The notes under the pieces were generated by a model that saw nothing but the letters and a program-made list of their open reading frames with translations, was not told the origin of the DNA and ran no database searches. This document shows, one piece after another, positions 34,682-43,014 of a stretch of DNA of 64,000 nucleotides (its first letter is position 1; every line of letters begins with the position of its first letter). This DNA is from DTU019 sp050949825. Its GTDB lineage: Bacteria > Bacillota > Syntrophomonadia > Syntrophomonadales > Syntrophomonadaceae. The position numbers and the translations under genes are program-made. The DNA is taken from positions 124,001-188,000 of the forward strand of contig JBMNGL010000007.1 of assembly GCA_050949825.1 (NCBI GenBank), read 5' to 3'.

Positions 34682-35410
34682 ATGTCCTCCGACAGTTACA
34701 AAGAAACCGAAAGTCTGCTGGCCAGGGTTCAAGCTGGGGATAATAACGCGCGTGCCAGGGTCTATGAAGCCAATATCGGTCTAGTGTATATGGTCATGGA
34801 GCGTTTCAAAAGCACCTGCTATGACTATGAAGACCTGTTTCAGGTGGGCTCCATTGGGCTCTTGAAGGCCATTGACAAGTTCGACTTTCAATATCAGGTG
34901 CGTTTCTCCACCTATGCAGTGCCCATGATCATTGGCGAGATTAAAAAATTTTTGCGGGATGATGGCATTGTCAAAGTGCAGCGCAGCATAAAGGAGAACT
35001 ATGGCCGCATCCGCTGGGCCCAGGATAAGCTGCGCGGTGAACTGGGGCGTGAACCCAGTGTTGCCGAGATCGCCGGTACTCTGGATATGGTTAAGGAAGA
35101 TGTGGTAACCACCATGGAGGCCTGCCAGGCACCAGCCTATTTCCAGGATGTCCTGCCCGGGGAAGACCGGGATGGGCCATCCTTGATAGATCGTCTCGGC
35201 GATGAGGAGGGCAGTGCCCGCTTGCTGGAACAACTAGCCCTGCGCGAGGCCTTGAGCAAACTCAATGACCGGGAGCGGGAGGTGATTCTAAGGCGATTTT
35301 TCAAAGATGAAACCCAATCCGCAATAGCCACCGACCTGGGTGTGTCCCAGGTGCAGATTTCACGTATAGAAAAGAGTGCTATTACCAAATTAAAAGAAAT
35401 GCTGGGATAA
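34682..35410 (+). CDS. sigF: RNA polymerase sigma factor SigF
   Basis: A 242-residue SigF/SigB-type sigma factor. Region 2 contains YDYEDLFQVGSIGLLKA and FSTYAVPMIIGEIKK; region 4 contains LNDREREVILRRFF and a helix-turn-helix (QSAIATDLGVSQVQISR). It is the first forespore-specific sigma factor. AGGAGTG precedes the ATG. The reading frame is full length. Confidence 0.96.
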   Translation: MSSDSYKETESLLARVQAGDNNARARVYEANIGLVYMVMERFKSTCYDYEDLFQVGSIGLLKAIDKFDFQYQVRFSTYAVPMIIGEIKKFLRDDGIVKVQRSIKENYGRIRWAQDKLRGELGREPSVAEIAGTLDMVKEDVVTTMEACQAPAYFQDVLPGEDRDGPSLIDRLGDEEGSARLLEQLALREALSKLNDREREVILRRFFKDETQSAIATDLGVSQVQISRIEKSAITKLKEMLG

Positions 35411-35439
35411 TATCCACAGTCACACCGGGGGACGGGGAA

Positions 35440-35500
35440 TCAGGGGACGAGTCAGGGGGACGGTGAGTCAAAGTCACCGTCCCCCTGACTCGTCCCCTGA
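35440..35500. repeat. Inverted repeat with 27-base perfect arms after sigF
   Basis: TCAGGGGACGAGTCAGGGGG followed by ACGGTGA (35440-35466), then a 7-base loop, then the exact reverse complement (35474-35500). It lies 30 bases after the sigF stop and has no T tract. It could serve as a terminator-like hairpin or be a REP-type element. Confidence 0.85.
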
Positions 35501-35602
35501 CTCCAAATCCGGAATCATCCTCCTGCTTCCTCTGCGAAGGAATAAATCCGCTTTACTTTAAGCAAAATAAACTGGAAACCATTGCAGAGGAGGTTATATA
35601 TT

Positions 35603-35797
35603 TTGCAGGTGAGAGTGGCAGAATTCGTGGGAGAGTCCACCAGGAGTTGGCAGGACGCTATCGAACAGGCCGTAACTGAAGCATCTAAAAGGTTTAAAAA
35701 CATCTCGGGTGTGGAAGTGGTAAACTGGACCGCCGGTTGTCAAGGTGACCGTATTGTAGAGTACAAAGCCGACATCAAGATCGCTTATACCGAGTAG
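35603..35797 (+). CDS. Dodecin family flavin-binding protein
   Basis: A 64-residue dodecin: a VRVAEFVGES beginning, the helix SWQDAIEQAVTEASKRF, and VEVVNWTAG-type strands. Dodecins form 12-subunit spheres that store flavin or coenzyme A. The TTG at 35603 lies 7 bases after AGAGGAGGTT and gives a normal length; an in-frame ATG at 35582 lies before that signal. Its stop codon directly abuts a long palindrome. Confidence 0.85.
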   Translation: MQVRVAEFVGESTRSWQDAIEQAVTEASKRFKNISGVEVVNWTAGCQGDRIVEYKADIKIAYTE

Positions 35798-35881
35798 GGT
35801 GCCAGGCACCACAGTTATTCAGTTATTGGAGGAGGGCTTAAGCCCTCCTCCAATAACTGAATAACTGTGGTGCCTGGCACC
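35798..35881. repeat. 84-base perfect palindrome
   Basis: The 42 bases at 35798-35839 are followed with no spacer by their exact reverse complement at 35840-35881. The outermost 13 bases (GGTGCCAGGCACC) are themselves a near-palindrome, present at both ends. The element starts at the base after the dodecin stop codon. RNA from it would fold into one very long hairpin; as DNA it could form a cruciform. Confidence 0.95.
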
Positions 35882-35943
35882 TCCATTGCAGAATAAAAAC
35901 CCGGTAAAAGGTGAATAATATGGGGAGGCAAGGAGGGACATAT

Positions 35944-36411
35944 GTGGGAGCGCCGGATTCTCAAGCAATAAAGCAAATCGAGATGCAAGAGTATGAAGAC
36001 ATGGCTCAACAGATCAGGCCAAAACCCAAATGGGCCAGAAATCTTACTTTAGCTTTTGTGGTTGGCGGGTTGATCTGTATGCTGGGCCAGTGGATCATGA
36101 ACCTGATGTTGAGCCGTGGTGTCAGTACGGCGGATGCCGCTTCAGCCACTTCATGTATTCTTATTTTTTTGGCAGCCCTGTTTACCGGCCTGGGATACTA
36201 TAACGAGCTGGGCCAGCATGCAGGGGCCGGCTCCATTGTCCCTATTACCGGATTTGCCAACGCCATTGTTGCCTCTGCCCTGGAATATAAGAGAGAAGGC
36301 TATATCTTCGGGGTGGGGGCCAGAATATTCAGTGTGGCCGGGCCCACTCTGGTGTTTGGGTTTGTGACTGCGGTGCTAATAGGCTTGATAAAGGTATTTT
36401 TAAGTTCATAA
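35944..36411 (+). CDS. spoVAC: Stage V sporulation protein AC
   Basis: A 155-residue membrane protein with several hydrophobic segments (FVVGGLICMLGQWIMNLML; SCILIFLAALFTGLGYY) and the SpoVAC/SpoVAEb-type motif AGAGSIVPITGFANA. SpoVA proteins import dipicolinic acid into the spore and release it on germination. The GTG at 35944 is preferred because AAGGAGG lies 7 bases upstream; an ATG at 35920 would make the ribosome-binding site part of the protein, but it cannot be excluded. SigG control is expected; I see no clear SigG promoter. Confidence 0.9.
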   Translation: MGAPDSQAIKQIEMQEYEDMAQQIRPKPKWARNLTLAFVVGGLICMLGQWIMNLMLSRGVSTADAASATSCILIFLAALFTGLGYYNELGQHAGAGSIVPITGFANAIVASALEYKREGYIFGVGARIFSVAGPTLVFGFVTAVLIGLIKVFLSS

Positions 36412-36435
36412 CCAAACGGCAAGGAGGTGGGGAAT

Positions 36436-37446
36436 ATGCCCGGAAGGAAAAAACGCGGCCAGCAGACAGTGGTATTTGATATCCCGCCGGTCATCACCTC
36501 ATGGGCCTCACTGGTAGGGCCTAAAGAAGGGGAGGGCCCCTGGGGAAAAGATTTTGATTGGATTATGGAAGACTACATTTATGGGGAAAAAAGCTGGGAA
36601 AAAGCCGAACATAAGATGCTGCGTGAAACCATTAAGCTGGCCCTGGATAAACGCAACTTCGAACCCGGCGACATGGATCTCTTACTGGCCGGTGACCTTT
36701 TGAATCAGATTGTGGCCTCCAATTTTGCCGCCCGAGATTTGGAAATTCCCTTTCTCGGTCTATACGGTGCCTGCTCAACCATGGCCGAGAGCCTGACGGT
36801 GGCCGCCATGCTGATGGATGGGGGCTATTTTGAACGCATACTGGCTGCGGCCTGCAGCCACCATTATACGGCCGAAAGGCAGTATCGTTTCCCCACTGAA
36901 CAAGGGGTACAAAAGGCAGGCACCGCCCAGTGGACAACTACTGCAGCCGGGGTCGTATTGCTGGAAGCCCGCGGCAGCGGTCCGCGCATTACCAGTGCTA
37001 CCGTGGGCAAGGTCATTGATATGGGGCAGACCGATGCTGCTGATATGGGCAGCGCCATGGCAGCGGCGGCAGTCCATACTATTAAGATTCACTTGCAGGA
37101 TTTAAACCTGCTGCCGAATAGTTATGACCTGATTGTCAGCGGCGATTTGGGAAAGATTGGTTCGGCTATTGCCCGCCAGCTCTTTGTTCGTGAAGGGATA
37201 GTCAATCCCAACTATAGTGATTGTGGGGTTTTATTATATGACGAAAAGCAGGTCGTGGGCTCCGGCGGCAGCGGATGTGGATGCTGCGCTTGTATGCTCT
37301 GTGGCCCGCTGTTAAAGAAGATGCAGAACGGCGAGATCAATAAATTGCTGCTGGTGGCTACCGGGGCTTTAATGAGTCCGATTACTTCGTATCAAGGTGA
37401 ATCCATACCCAGTATTGCCCATGCGGTTGCTATTGAGATGGCCTAA
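36436..37446 (+). CDS. spoVAD: Stage V sporulation protein AD
   Basis: A 336-residue protein with a thiolase-like fold; it lies on the outer face of the inner spore membrane and binds dipicolinic acid. Family features include GLYGACSTMAE near the middle and TGALMSP near the C-terminus. AAGGAGGTGG lies just before the ATG at 36436. It sits between spoVAC and spoVAE, the usual three-gene core. Confidence 0.95.
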   Translation: MPGRKKRGQQTVVFDIPPVITSWASLVGPKEGEGPWGKDFDWIMEDYIYGEKSWEKAEHKMLRETIKLALDKRNFEPGDMDLLLAGDLLNQIVASNFAARDLEIPFLGLYGACSTMAESLTVAAMLMDGGYFERILAAACSHHYTAERQYRFPTEQGVQKAGTAQWTTTAAGVVLLEARGSGPRITSATVGKVIDMGQTDAADMGSAMAAAAVHTIKIHLQDLNLLPNSYDLIVSGDLGKIGSAIARQLFVREGIVNPNYSDCGVLLYDEKQVVGSGGSGCGCCACMLCGPLLKKMQNGEINKLLLVATGALMSPITSYQGESIPSIAHAVAIEMA

Positions 37447-37474
37447 CGCCAGACCAGCCTAGGAGGTAAGTGAG

Positions 37475-37834
37475 ATGGTTCCTTTGTACATGGCTTTTCT
37501 CGTGGGAGGCATGTTGTGTGTCCTTGGCCAGATTATAATGGATGCTACCAAACCGAGCATTACCCCCGGCCACATCCTGGTGGGTTATATCACCGGCGGG
37601 GCTATTCTGAGTGGTTTGGGACTTTACCAACCCCTGGTTAATATCGGCGGTGCCGGAGCCACCGTGCCCTTATCCGGTTTTGGGCATGTCCTGGTGCAGG
37701 GCACCTTGAAAGCGGTGGAACAAAAAGGCTTGTTGGGCGCCTTTGGCGGCGGTGTGGAGGCGGCTGCAGCAGGTATTACCGCAGCCATCGTGTTTGGTTA
37801 TGTGGCGGCCGTCCTTTTCAACCCGAAAGGATAG
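37475..37834 (+). CDS. spoVAE: Stage V sporulation protein AE (SpoVAEb)
   Basis: A 119-residue membrane protein related to SpoVAC, with the shared GGAGATVPLSGFGH motif and about four hydrophobic segments. It completes the minimal dipicolinate channel set AC-AD-AEb. TAGGAGGT precedes the ATG. A small AGCGGT/ACCGCT inverted repeat follows the stop at about 37835-37880. Confidence 0.93.
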   Translation: MVPLYMAFLVGGMLCVLGQIIMDATKPSITPGHILVGYITGGAILSGLGLYQPLVNIGGAGATVPLSGFGHVLVQGTLKAVEQKGLLGAFGGGVEAAAAGITAAIVFGYVAAVLFNPKG

Positions 37835-37910
37835 CGGCAGCGGTAATTATTCAGTTATACCAGCACCGCTAAGGTCATTTTAGGGAAGCAATCAGGGAGG
37901 AAAACAGCGC

Positions 37911-38933
37911 ATGATACAGGTTGGTATACCCCGGGGGTTATTCTACTTTTACCATTATCCTTTATGGAAAACCTTTTTTACTGATTTAGGGGCACAGGTT
38001 ATAACCTCCAGCCCGACCAATCGGCAGACTATCGATCACGGTATCGAGCATACCGTTGATGAGTGTTGCTTTCCCATCAAGGTATATTTCGGTCATGTCC
38101 GTGAATTGATGGGGAAAAATCCGGATTATATCCTGGCTCCGCGGTTGGTCAGCACCGAACCCCGCAGCTATATCTGTCCCAAATTTATGGGTATTCCCGA
38201 TATGATCCGGGCCACTTTTAATCCCTGCCCGCCGCTGATTGATATCACCGTGGACTGCAGCCGCGATACCCGGCAATTGTGGCAGGACATTTACCGCATC
38301 GGCAACCTGTTTAACACCAGCAAGAAAGGTGTTCGGCAGGCTTATGAACACGGCGGGCAGGAAATGAAACGGGTGCGGGTATGGACCAGGCAGGGTTATT
38401 CTCCTGACGAGGCCATTGCATTATGGGAAAATGACGGCGAAGTTGCCCAGGCTGTTCAGTACGGACCCGCCAACCTTTGTGTGGGGGTGTTGGGTCATGG
38501 CTATTCACTGTATGATACCACCATCAGTCTGAAGTTGATTGAGAAGCTTCGTCACCTGGGTTGCCGGGTAGTTTTGTTGGAATCTTGCTCCCGGGACATC
38601 CTGGAAAAGGAAGCCGCCCGGCTGCCCAAAAAAATGTTCTGGACCCTGGGCCGGAAAATGTTGGGTTCAGCCCTGATGATGGATAAGAACCCAGCCATAG
38701 ATGGCATCGTATATCTGGCATGTTTCGGCTGCGGACCCGATTCCATGGTGGGAGATATCATAGCCCGCAAGGCAGAACATAAACCATTTTTGCTGGTCAC
38801 CATTGATGAGCATAGTGGCGAAGGCGGCCTGGTAACCAGATTGGAAGCCTTTTGCGATATGTTGAGAAGAAAGAAGGTAATGGAGCTTGAAAGTGACCTT
38901 TCCCCATATGGGGTACATGCACATTCCCCTTAA
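37911..38933 (+). CDS. DUF2229 / acyl-CoA dehydratase activase-associated protein (first)
   Basis: A 340-residue protein of the DUF2229 type, found next to or fused with HgdC/BadF-type activases. Visible features: N-terminal VGIPRGLFYFYHYPLW, a cysteine pair in DECCFPIK, CFGCGPDS, and the C-terminal DEHSGEGGLVTRLEAF. The cysteines suggest an iron-sulfur cluster. It forms an operon with a second DUF2229-like protein (overlapping by 47 bases) and an activase, directly downstream of spoVA. Its substrate is unknown and no dehydratase subunits are nearby. Confidence 0.8.
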   Translation: MIQVGIPRGLFYFYHYPLWKTFFTDLGAQVITSSPTNRQTIDHGIEHTVDECCFPIKVYFGHVRELMGKNPDYILAPRLVSTEPRSYICPKFMGIPDMIRATFNPCPPLIDITVDCSRDTRQLWQDIYRIGNLFNTSKKGVRQAYEHGGQEMKRVRVWTRQGYSPDEAIALWENDGEVAQAVQYGPANLCVGVLGHGYSLYDTTISLKLIEKLRHLGCRVVLLESCSRDILEKEAARLPKKMFWTLGRKMLGSALMMDKNPAIDGIVYLACFGCGPDSMVGDIIARKAEHKPFLLVTIDEHSGEGGLVTRLEAFCDMLRRKKVMELESDLSPYGVHAHSP

Positions 38934-40023
38934 ATCCCTGTTGCAGGACCTGCGCCGGGAGGTGATTGTACCCCCGCCTATCAGTCAGCATACCCTGGCC
39001 CTGGGAATCAAATATGCGCCTGAATTTGCCTGCCTGCCTTTGAAAATCGGTCTGGGCAATTTTATCGAAGCCCTGCAAGCGGGCGCCGATACCATTGTAA
39101 TGGCGGGAGGATGGGGGCCTTGCCGGTTTGGCTATTATGCCCAGGTGCAGAGGGATATTCTTAAGGATCTCGGTTACGATTTTCAGATGGTGATACTGGA
39201 AGCGCCTGATTCAAAAATTTCCCAGTTGGTCAACCAGCTCAAAAGGGTGGGTGAAAAGGTATCTTTTCTGGAGGCGGTGGCCGCTATACGTTTTGCCTGG
39301 TATAAACTGGCTGCCCTGGAAAAGGTGGAAGGCTGCTATCTTTATGTCTTGCCTCGAACCATCAGCAAAGATCAAGCCGAAGAGCTCTATGAACAATCTC
39401 TTCTAGATATTGATCAGGCCTGTCACCGCCGGGCGGTAGATGAAGCGGCAGCCATAGCCGTCAGGGGACTTAATGGACTAAAACGCCATCACCAAGCGGT
39501 ATTGCGTATAGGATTGGTGGGGGAAGTATATACGGTTTTGGAACCATTCTCCAATCAATTTATAGTGCGCAGCCTGGGGCGGCTTCATGCTGAAGTCACC
39601 AATTCCATACGCTTGACAGAATGGCTGAATGAGCATTTGTTTAAAGGGCATTTGTTTAAATCCCAGCATACCCATTTTGTAAATTGTGCCCGGCCCTATT
39701 TAGCCCGCAGCGTAGGGGGTCACGGATTGGAAACGGTGGGGACCACGGTGGATTTTGCCCGCGCAGGTTATGACGGTGTAATTCAGGTTGGACCCCTGAC
39801 CTGCATGCCGGAAATCGTGGCCCAAACCGTTTTAACCCGGGTGTCCCGGGAAGAGCAGATTCCCTGTATGACCATGTATTTTGACGAGCATTCCGGCAAT
39901 ACCGGTATTCAAACCCGCCTGGAGGCCTTTAGCGATATGCTCAGACGGCGGAGCGCAGGCCAGGCAAAACAAAGCTTTGCAGAGCAAGGAGGAACGGCCG
40001 GTGCATTATTTTCTAGGGGCTGA
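38887..40023 (+). CDS. DUF2229 / acyl-CoA dehydratase activase-associated protein (second)
   Basis: A 378-residue protein starting KVTFPHMGYMHIPLK, with an HgdB-like character. It contains AGGWGPCRFGYYAQ, VGPLTCMPEIVAQ and the same C-terminal signature as its neighbour (DEHSGNTGIQTRLEAF). Single cysteines in these places are typical of proteins that bind a shared iron-sulfur cluster. The TTG at 38887 gives the family N-terminus; a GTG at 38893 is possible. It overlaps the preceding gene by 47 bases and the following one by 23. Confidence 0.8.
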   Translation: MKVTFPHMGYMHIPLKSLLQDLRREVIVPPPISQHTLALGIKYAPEFACLPLKIGLGNFIEALQAGADTIVMAGGWGPCRFGYYAQVQRDILKDLGYDFQMVILEAPDSKISQLVNQLKRVGEKVSFLEAVAAIRFAWYKLAALEKVEGCYLYVLPRTISKDQAEELYEQSLLDIDQACHRRAVDEAAAIAVRGLNGLKRHHQAVLRIGLVGEVYTVLEPFSNQFIVRSLGRLHAEVTNSIRLTEWLNEHLFKGHLFKSQHTHFVNCARPYLARSVGGHGLETVGTTVDFARAGYDGVIQVGPLTCMPEIVAQTVLTRVSREEQIPCMTMYFDEHSGNTGIQTRLEAFSDMLRRRSAGQAKQSFAEQGGTAGALFSRG

Positions 40024-40996
40024 TATTGGTTCAGTCAGCAGCAATTTTGTGCTGCTGGACGTGAATCAGCAGATCAAGGCCAAGGTTTATCTGCGTACCA
40101 ACGGGCATCCCGTCAACGCTATTCGCCAGGGCTACATAATGCTGCGTGATGAAATGCCGGCAGAGGCCAGAATTGCCGGCGTAGGTGCTACCGGCAGCGG
40201 CCGGCATCTGGCCGACATTATGCTGGGTGCCGATGTGGTAAAAAATGAGATCACCACCCATGCGGTGGCAGCCTGCCATTATGATCCCGATTGCCAGACA
40301 GTGATTGAGATTGGGGGACAGGATTCTAAAATCATTATTTTACGGGAAGGAATTGTATATGATTTTGCCATGAATACAGTCTGTGCCGCCGGCACCGGTT
40401 CCTTCCTGGATCAGCAGGCCTCCCGGTTGGGATTGCCGATCGAACTCTTGGGAGAGCAGGCCTTAAGTTCCACACGACCGGTTCGCATCGCCGGGCGCTG
40501 CGGGGTATTTGCCGAGTCTGATATGATACACAAGCAGCAGATGGGTTATCCCATGAGCGATATAATCATGGGTTTATGTGAAGCCCTGGTAAGGAACTAT
40601 CTGAACAATGTGGGCAAAGGCAAAAAGATTATGAGTCCGGTGGTTTTTCAGGGTGGGGTGGCTGCCAACCGGGGTATACGGAAGGCATTTGAAAAGGCCT
40701 TGCAGCTGCCGGTTTTGGTGCCTGACAACCATGATGTGATGGGCGCTATAGGCGCAGCCATTCTAGCCTGTGAAGAAGTGGCCCAGAAGATGAGAGCCAG
40801 TAATTTCAAAGGCGATGGTTTCGTGTTGCAGGGAGACTTTAAGACCCGCAGCCTGGATTGCCAGGGATGTCCCAATCTATGCGAAGTAGCCTGTATCATG
40901 CGTGATGGCAAGGTCTTGGCCTATTGGGGCGACCGCTGCCGAAAATGGGAAACCTCGCTCAATCCGGCCCGGCAGACGAAAGCTGTTGTAGGTTAG
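40001..40996 (+). CDS. BadF/BadG/HgdC-type ATP-dependent activase
   Basis: A 331-residue ASKHA ATPase. GADIGSVSSNFVLLD is the phosphate-1 loop, and the two cysteines that bind the bridging [4Fe-4S] cluster in HgdC are seen in NTVCAAGTGSF and GRCGVFAESDM. A C-terminal extension carries extra cysteines (CQGCPNLCEVAC), absent from the roughly 260-residue classical activase. Such proteins use ATP to push electrons to very low potential. The GTG at 40001 follows AAGGAGG. It is third in the operon with the two DUF2229 proteins. Confidence 0.85.
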   Translation: MHYFLGADIGSVSSNFVLLDVNQQIKAKVYLRTNGHPVNAIRQGYIMLRDEMPAEARIAGVGATGSGRHLADIMLGADVVKNEITTHAVAACHYDPDCQTVIEIGGQDSKIIILREGIVYDFAMNTVCAAGTGSFLDQQASRLGLPIELLGEQALSSTRPVRIAGRCGVFAESDMIHKQQMGYPMSDIIMGLCEALVRNYLNNVGKGKKIMSPVVFQGGVAANRGIRKAFEKALQLPVLVPDNHDVMGAIGAAILACEEVAQKMRASNFKGDGFVLQGDFKTRSLDCQGCPNLCEVACIMRDGKVLAYWGDRCRKWETSLNPARQTKAVVG

Positions 40997-41721
40997 GTTT
41001 GGTTATCCTCCAGGACCGCCAGGATCTGTTCCTTGATCCGGTATAGACTGGCCGGGGTCTGTTCCTCTGCCTGAATATTGATTTCCAGCCGCACCTGAGC
41101 GGGTCGGGCCGAGAGCACATAAATACGCGCAGCGATCAAGAGCGCTTCTTCAATATCATGGGTGACAAATAATACCGAGGAACGGAAGCGCTGCTGCAGA
41201 TCAATCAGCCAGAGGTGCATTTTACGGCGTGTAATCGCATCCAGGGCTGCAAATGGCTCATCTAACAGGAGTATATCGCTGCGAAACAGGCAAGTCCTCA
41301 AAAGAGCCGCTCTCTGTTTCATCCCTCCGGACAATTGCCGGGGGTAATAGCCGGCAAAACCGGCCAGTCCGAATTCTTCCAGGTGCAGCCCTGCCTGCCT
41401 CCGTGCTTCTGCTTTGGGAATCCCCTTAAGCAGCAGGGGCAGGGAAACATTGTCGATAATGTTCCGGGAATCAAGCAGAAGATCCTTTTGCTGCATATAA
41501 CTGACCCTTCCGGTTTGTCCGGTATGATCCTCCCCATCAATAAAAACCCTTCCCTGATCAGGTTCCATTAAACCGGAGATAATATGGAGCAAGGTGCTCT
41601 TCCCACAGCCACTGGGGCCTAAAATGACCACCACCTCATGTTTTTTAAGGCTTAACGACAAGTTCTTTAAGGTTAAAACCCCTTGCAGGGTTTTGTACAA
41701 TCCTTGGACTTCTAATTTCAT
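40993..41721 (-). CDS. thiZ: ABC transporter ATP-binding protein (thiamine precursor uptake, ThiZ-type)
   Basis: A 242-residue ABC ATPase: Walker A GPSGCGKST, signature LSGGMKQRA, Walker B ILLLDEPFAALD. It is the last gene of a - strand operon: thiamine-binding protein, permease, substrate-binding protein, ATPase. The TPP riboswitch at the head of the operon points to hydroxymethylpyrimidine or thiamine as cargo rather than the sulfonates moved by related SsuB systems. Its 3' end overlaps the convergent activase gene by 4 bases. The start is taken at 41721, after a GGGGG. Confidence 0.82.
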   Translation of the reverse strand: MKLEVQGLYKTLQGVLTLKNLSLSLKKHEVVVILGPSGCGKSTLLHIISGLMEPDQGRVFIDGEDHTGQTGRVSYMQQKDLLLDSRNIIDNVSLPLLLKGIPKAEARRQAGLHLEEFGLAGFAGYYPRQLSGGMKQRAALLRTCLFRSDILLLDEPFAALDAITRRKMHLWLIDLQQRFRSSVLFVTHDIEEALLIAARIYVLSARPAQVRLEINIQAEEQTPASLYRIKEQILAVLEDNQT

Positions 41722-41738
41722 AGCATTAACCCCCATGC

Positions 41739-41837
41739 CCCAGCACTCAGCCTGGCCGGTTATCTGTGTACTAGATGAACGAACCGGGTACTCAGCTTTA
41801 ATGGTCAACTGTGAACCAGGTTCGGCTGAGTGCTGGG
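41739..41837. repeat. 99-base element bounded by a 14-base inverted repeat
   Basis: CCCAGCACTCAGCC (41739-41752) and its exact reverse complement (41824-41837) frame 71 bases with no gene, in the 228-base gap between the substrate-binding and ATPase genes. It may be a processing or attenuation hairpin in the transporter mRNA, or a small inserted element. Confidence 0.6.
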
Positions 41838-41949
41838 TGCATCTGATTTCGCATTACCCCCCATGCTCTGAGGACGCCCAAAAAAGTAAATTAAGGGATG
41901 TTTGAACTGCTTGGTAAATATCACATACCGCTCTCACTTTGCCGATAAA

Positions 41950-43002
41950 CTACGGTTTCGGGGGCAGAAAATCATTGCTAAAGGCCATGGTGGTATCAAT
42001 ACGACTGGGCAGCAGATTGTTTTCGAACAGAAAATCGGCATAGCCCTGCCAGACAGCTGATTTCATTTCTCCCCAGCGCGGGGCATCGCCTTGATACTCA
42101 CCGGCCAGGTAGCGCTGGCTGCTTATGACCAGTTCGCGGTTCATCTCGGGAATCTTAGCCAGCAGGATTTCCGCTGCTTGATCAGGGTTTTGCATAGCAT
42201 ATTGGTAGCCACGGGTAGTGGCGTTCATAAACTTCTCGACCAGGTCAGGGTTATTATCGAGCAGGGCCTGGCTGCCAACCAAAACCGGGGTGTAGTAGTC
42301 CAGGCGCTGGTCCACCTCACTGAGGCGGATGAAGCTTAAGGGCATATCTTTCAGGCCGGCTTCAATTCCGGTCCATCCCCAGAATATCCAGGCGAAATCC
42401 ACATCCTTGTGTACGCTGGTAAAGAAGTCGGAAGAGCCGATATTTAAGATATTGAGCTTGCTGAAATCAGCCTGGTACTTGCTCATCAACAGCTTCAATA
42501 CCGCCTCTTCAGCCGGGGAGCCCCAGCCGCCATAGGTTTTGCCCTCAAAATCAGCCGGGGTTTTAATGTTCCTATCCTGCGGGGCGGCAAAGCCAGAGGT
42601 ATTATGCTGGATAACTGCGGCTATCGCCACTACCGGTATGCCCTGAGAGCGAGCCATGGTCACCTCTTCCTGGGCTGATACCGCGAAGTCAGCCTGCCCT
42701 GCCGCCAGCAACTGGATATGACCCCCTTCAGGAGGCTGGATTATATCCACTTCCAACCCTTCGCTGCGATAAAAACCCTGCTCCTGAGCCACATATAATC
42801 CAGTGTGATTGGTGTTGGGGAACCAATCTAAAAGTACGGTGATCTTTTGCAATGGTGGTGCTTGAGAAATAGGGGCACTGCTGCACCCTGGCAAGCATAG
42901 CAAGGCGGTAATTAAACATAAGGCCAGGCCTCTCTTTTTCACCTTAATCTTGGCAAGAGACCGGGTGCAAACAGTAATAAATAATGAAAAGACATTTTTC
43001 AC
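41950..43002 (-). CDS. thiY: ABC transporter substrate-binding lipoprotein (NMT1/ThiY-like)
   Basis: A 350-residue NMT1/THI5-like periplasmic-type binding protein with a lipoprotein signal ending LLCLPGC (cysteine near residue 40). The mature part has KITVLLDWFPNTNHTGLYVA and FYRSEGLEVDIIQPPEGG, strong signs of the pyrimidine (formylaminopyrimidine/HMP) binding group. The charged run before the hydrophobic core makes the signal peptide longer than usual, so a later start is possible. It sits between permease and ATPase genes in the TPP-controlled operon. Confidence 0.87.
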   Translation of the reverse strand: MKNVFSLFITVCTRSLAKIKVKKRGLALCLITALLCLPGCSSAPISQAPPLQKITVLLDWFPNTNHTGLYVAQEQGFYRSEGLEVDIIQPPEGGHIQLLAAGQADFAVSAQEEVTMARSQGIPVVAIAAVIQHNTSGFAAPQDRNIKTPADFEGKTYGGWGSPAEEAVLKLLMSKYQADFSKLNILNIGSSDFFTSVHKDVDFAWIFWGWTGIEAGLKDMPLSFIRLSEVDQRLDYYTPVLVGSQALLDNNPDLVEKFMNATTRGYQYAMQNPDQAAEILLAKIPEMNRELVISSQRYLAGEYQGDAPRWGEMKSAVWQGYADFLFENNLLPSRIDTTMAFSNDFLPPKP

Positions 43003-43014
43003 GCTATCAACCTC

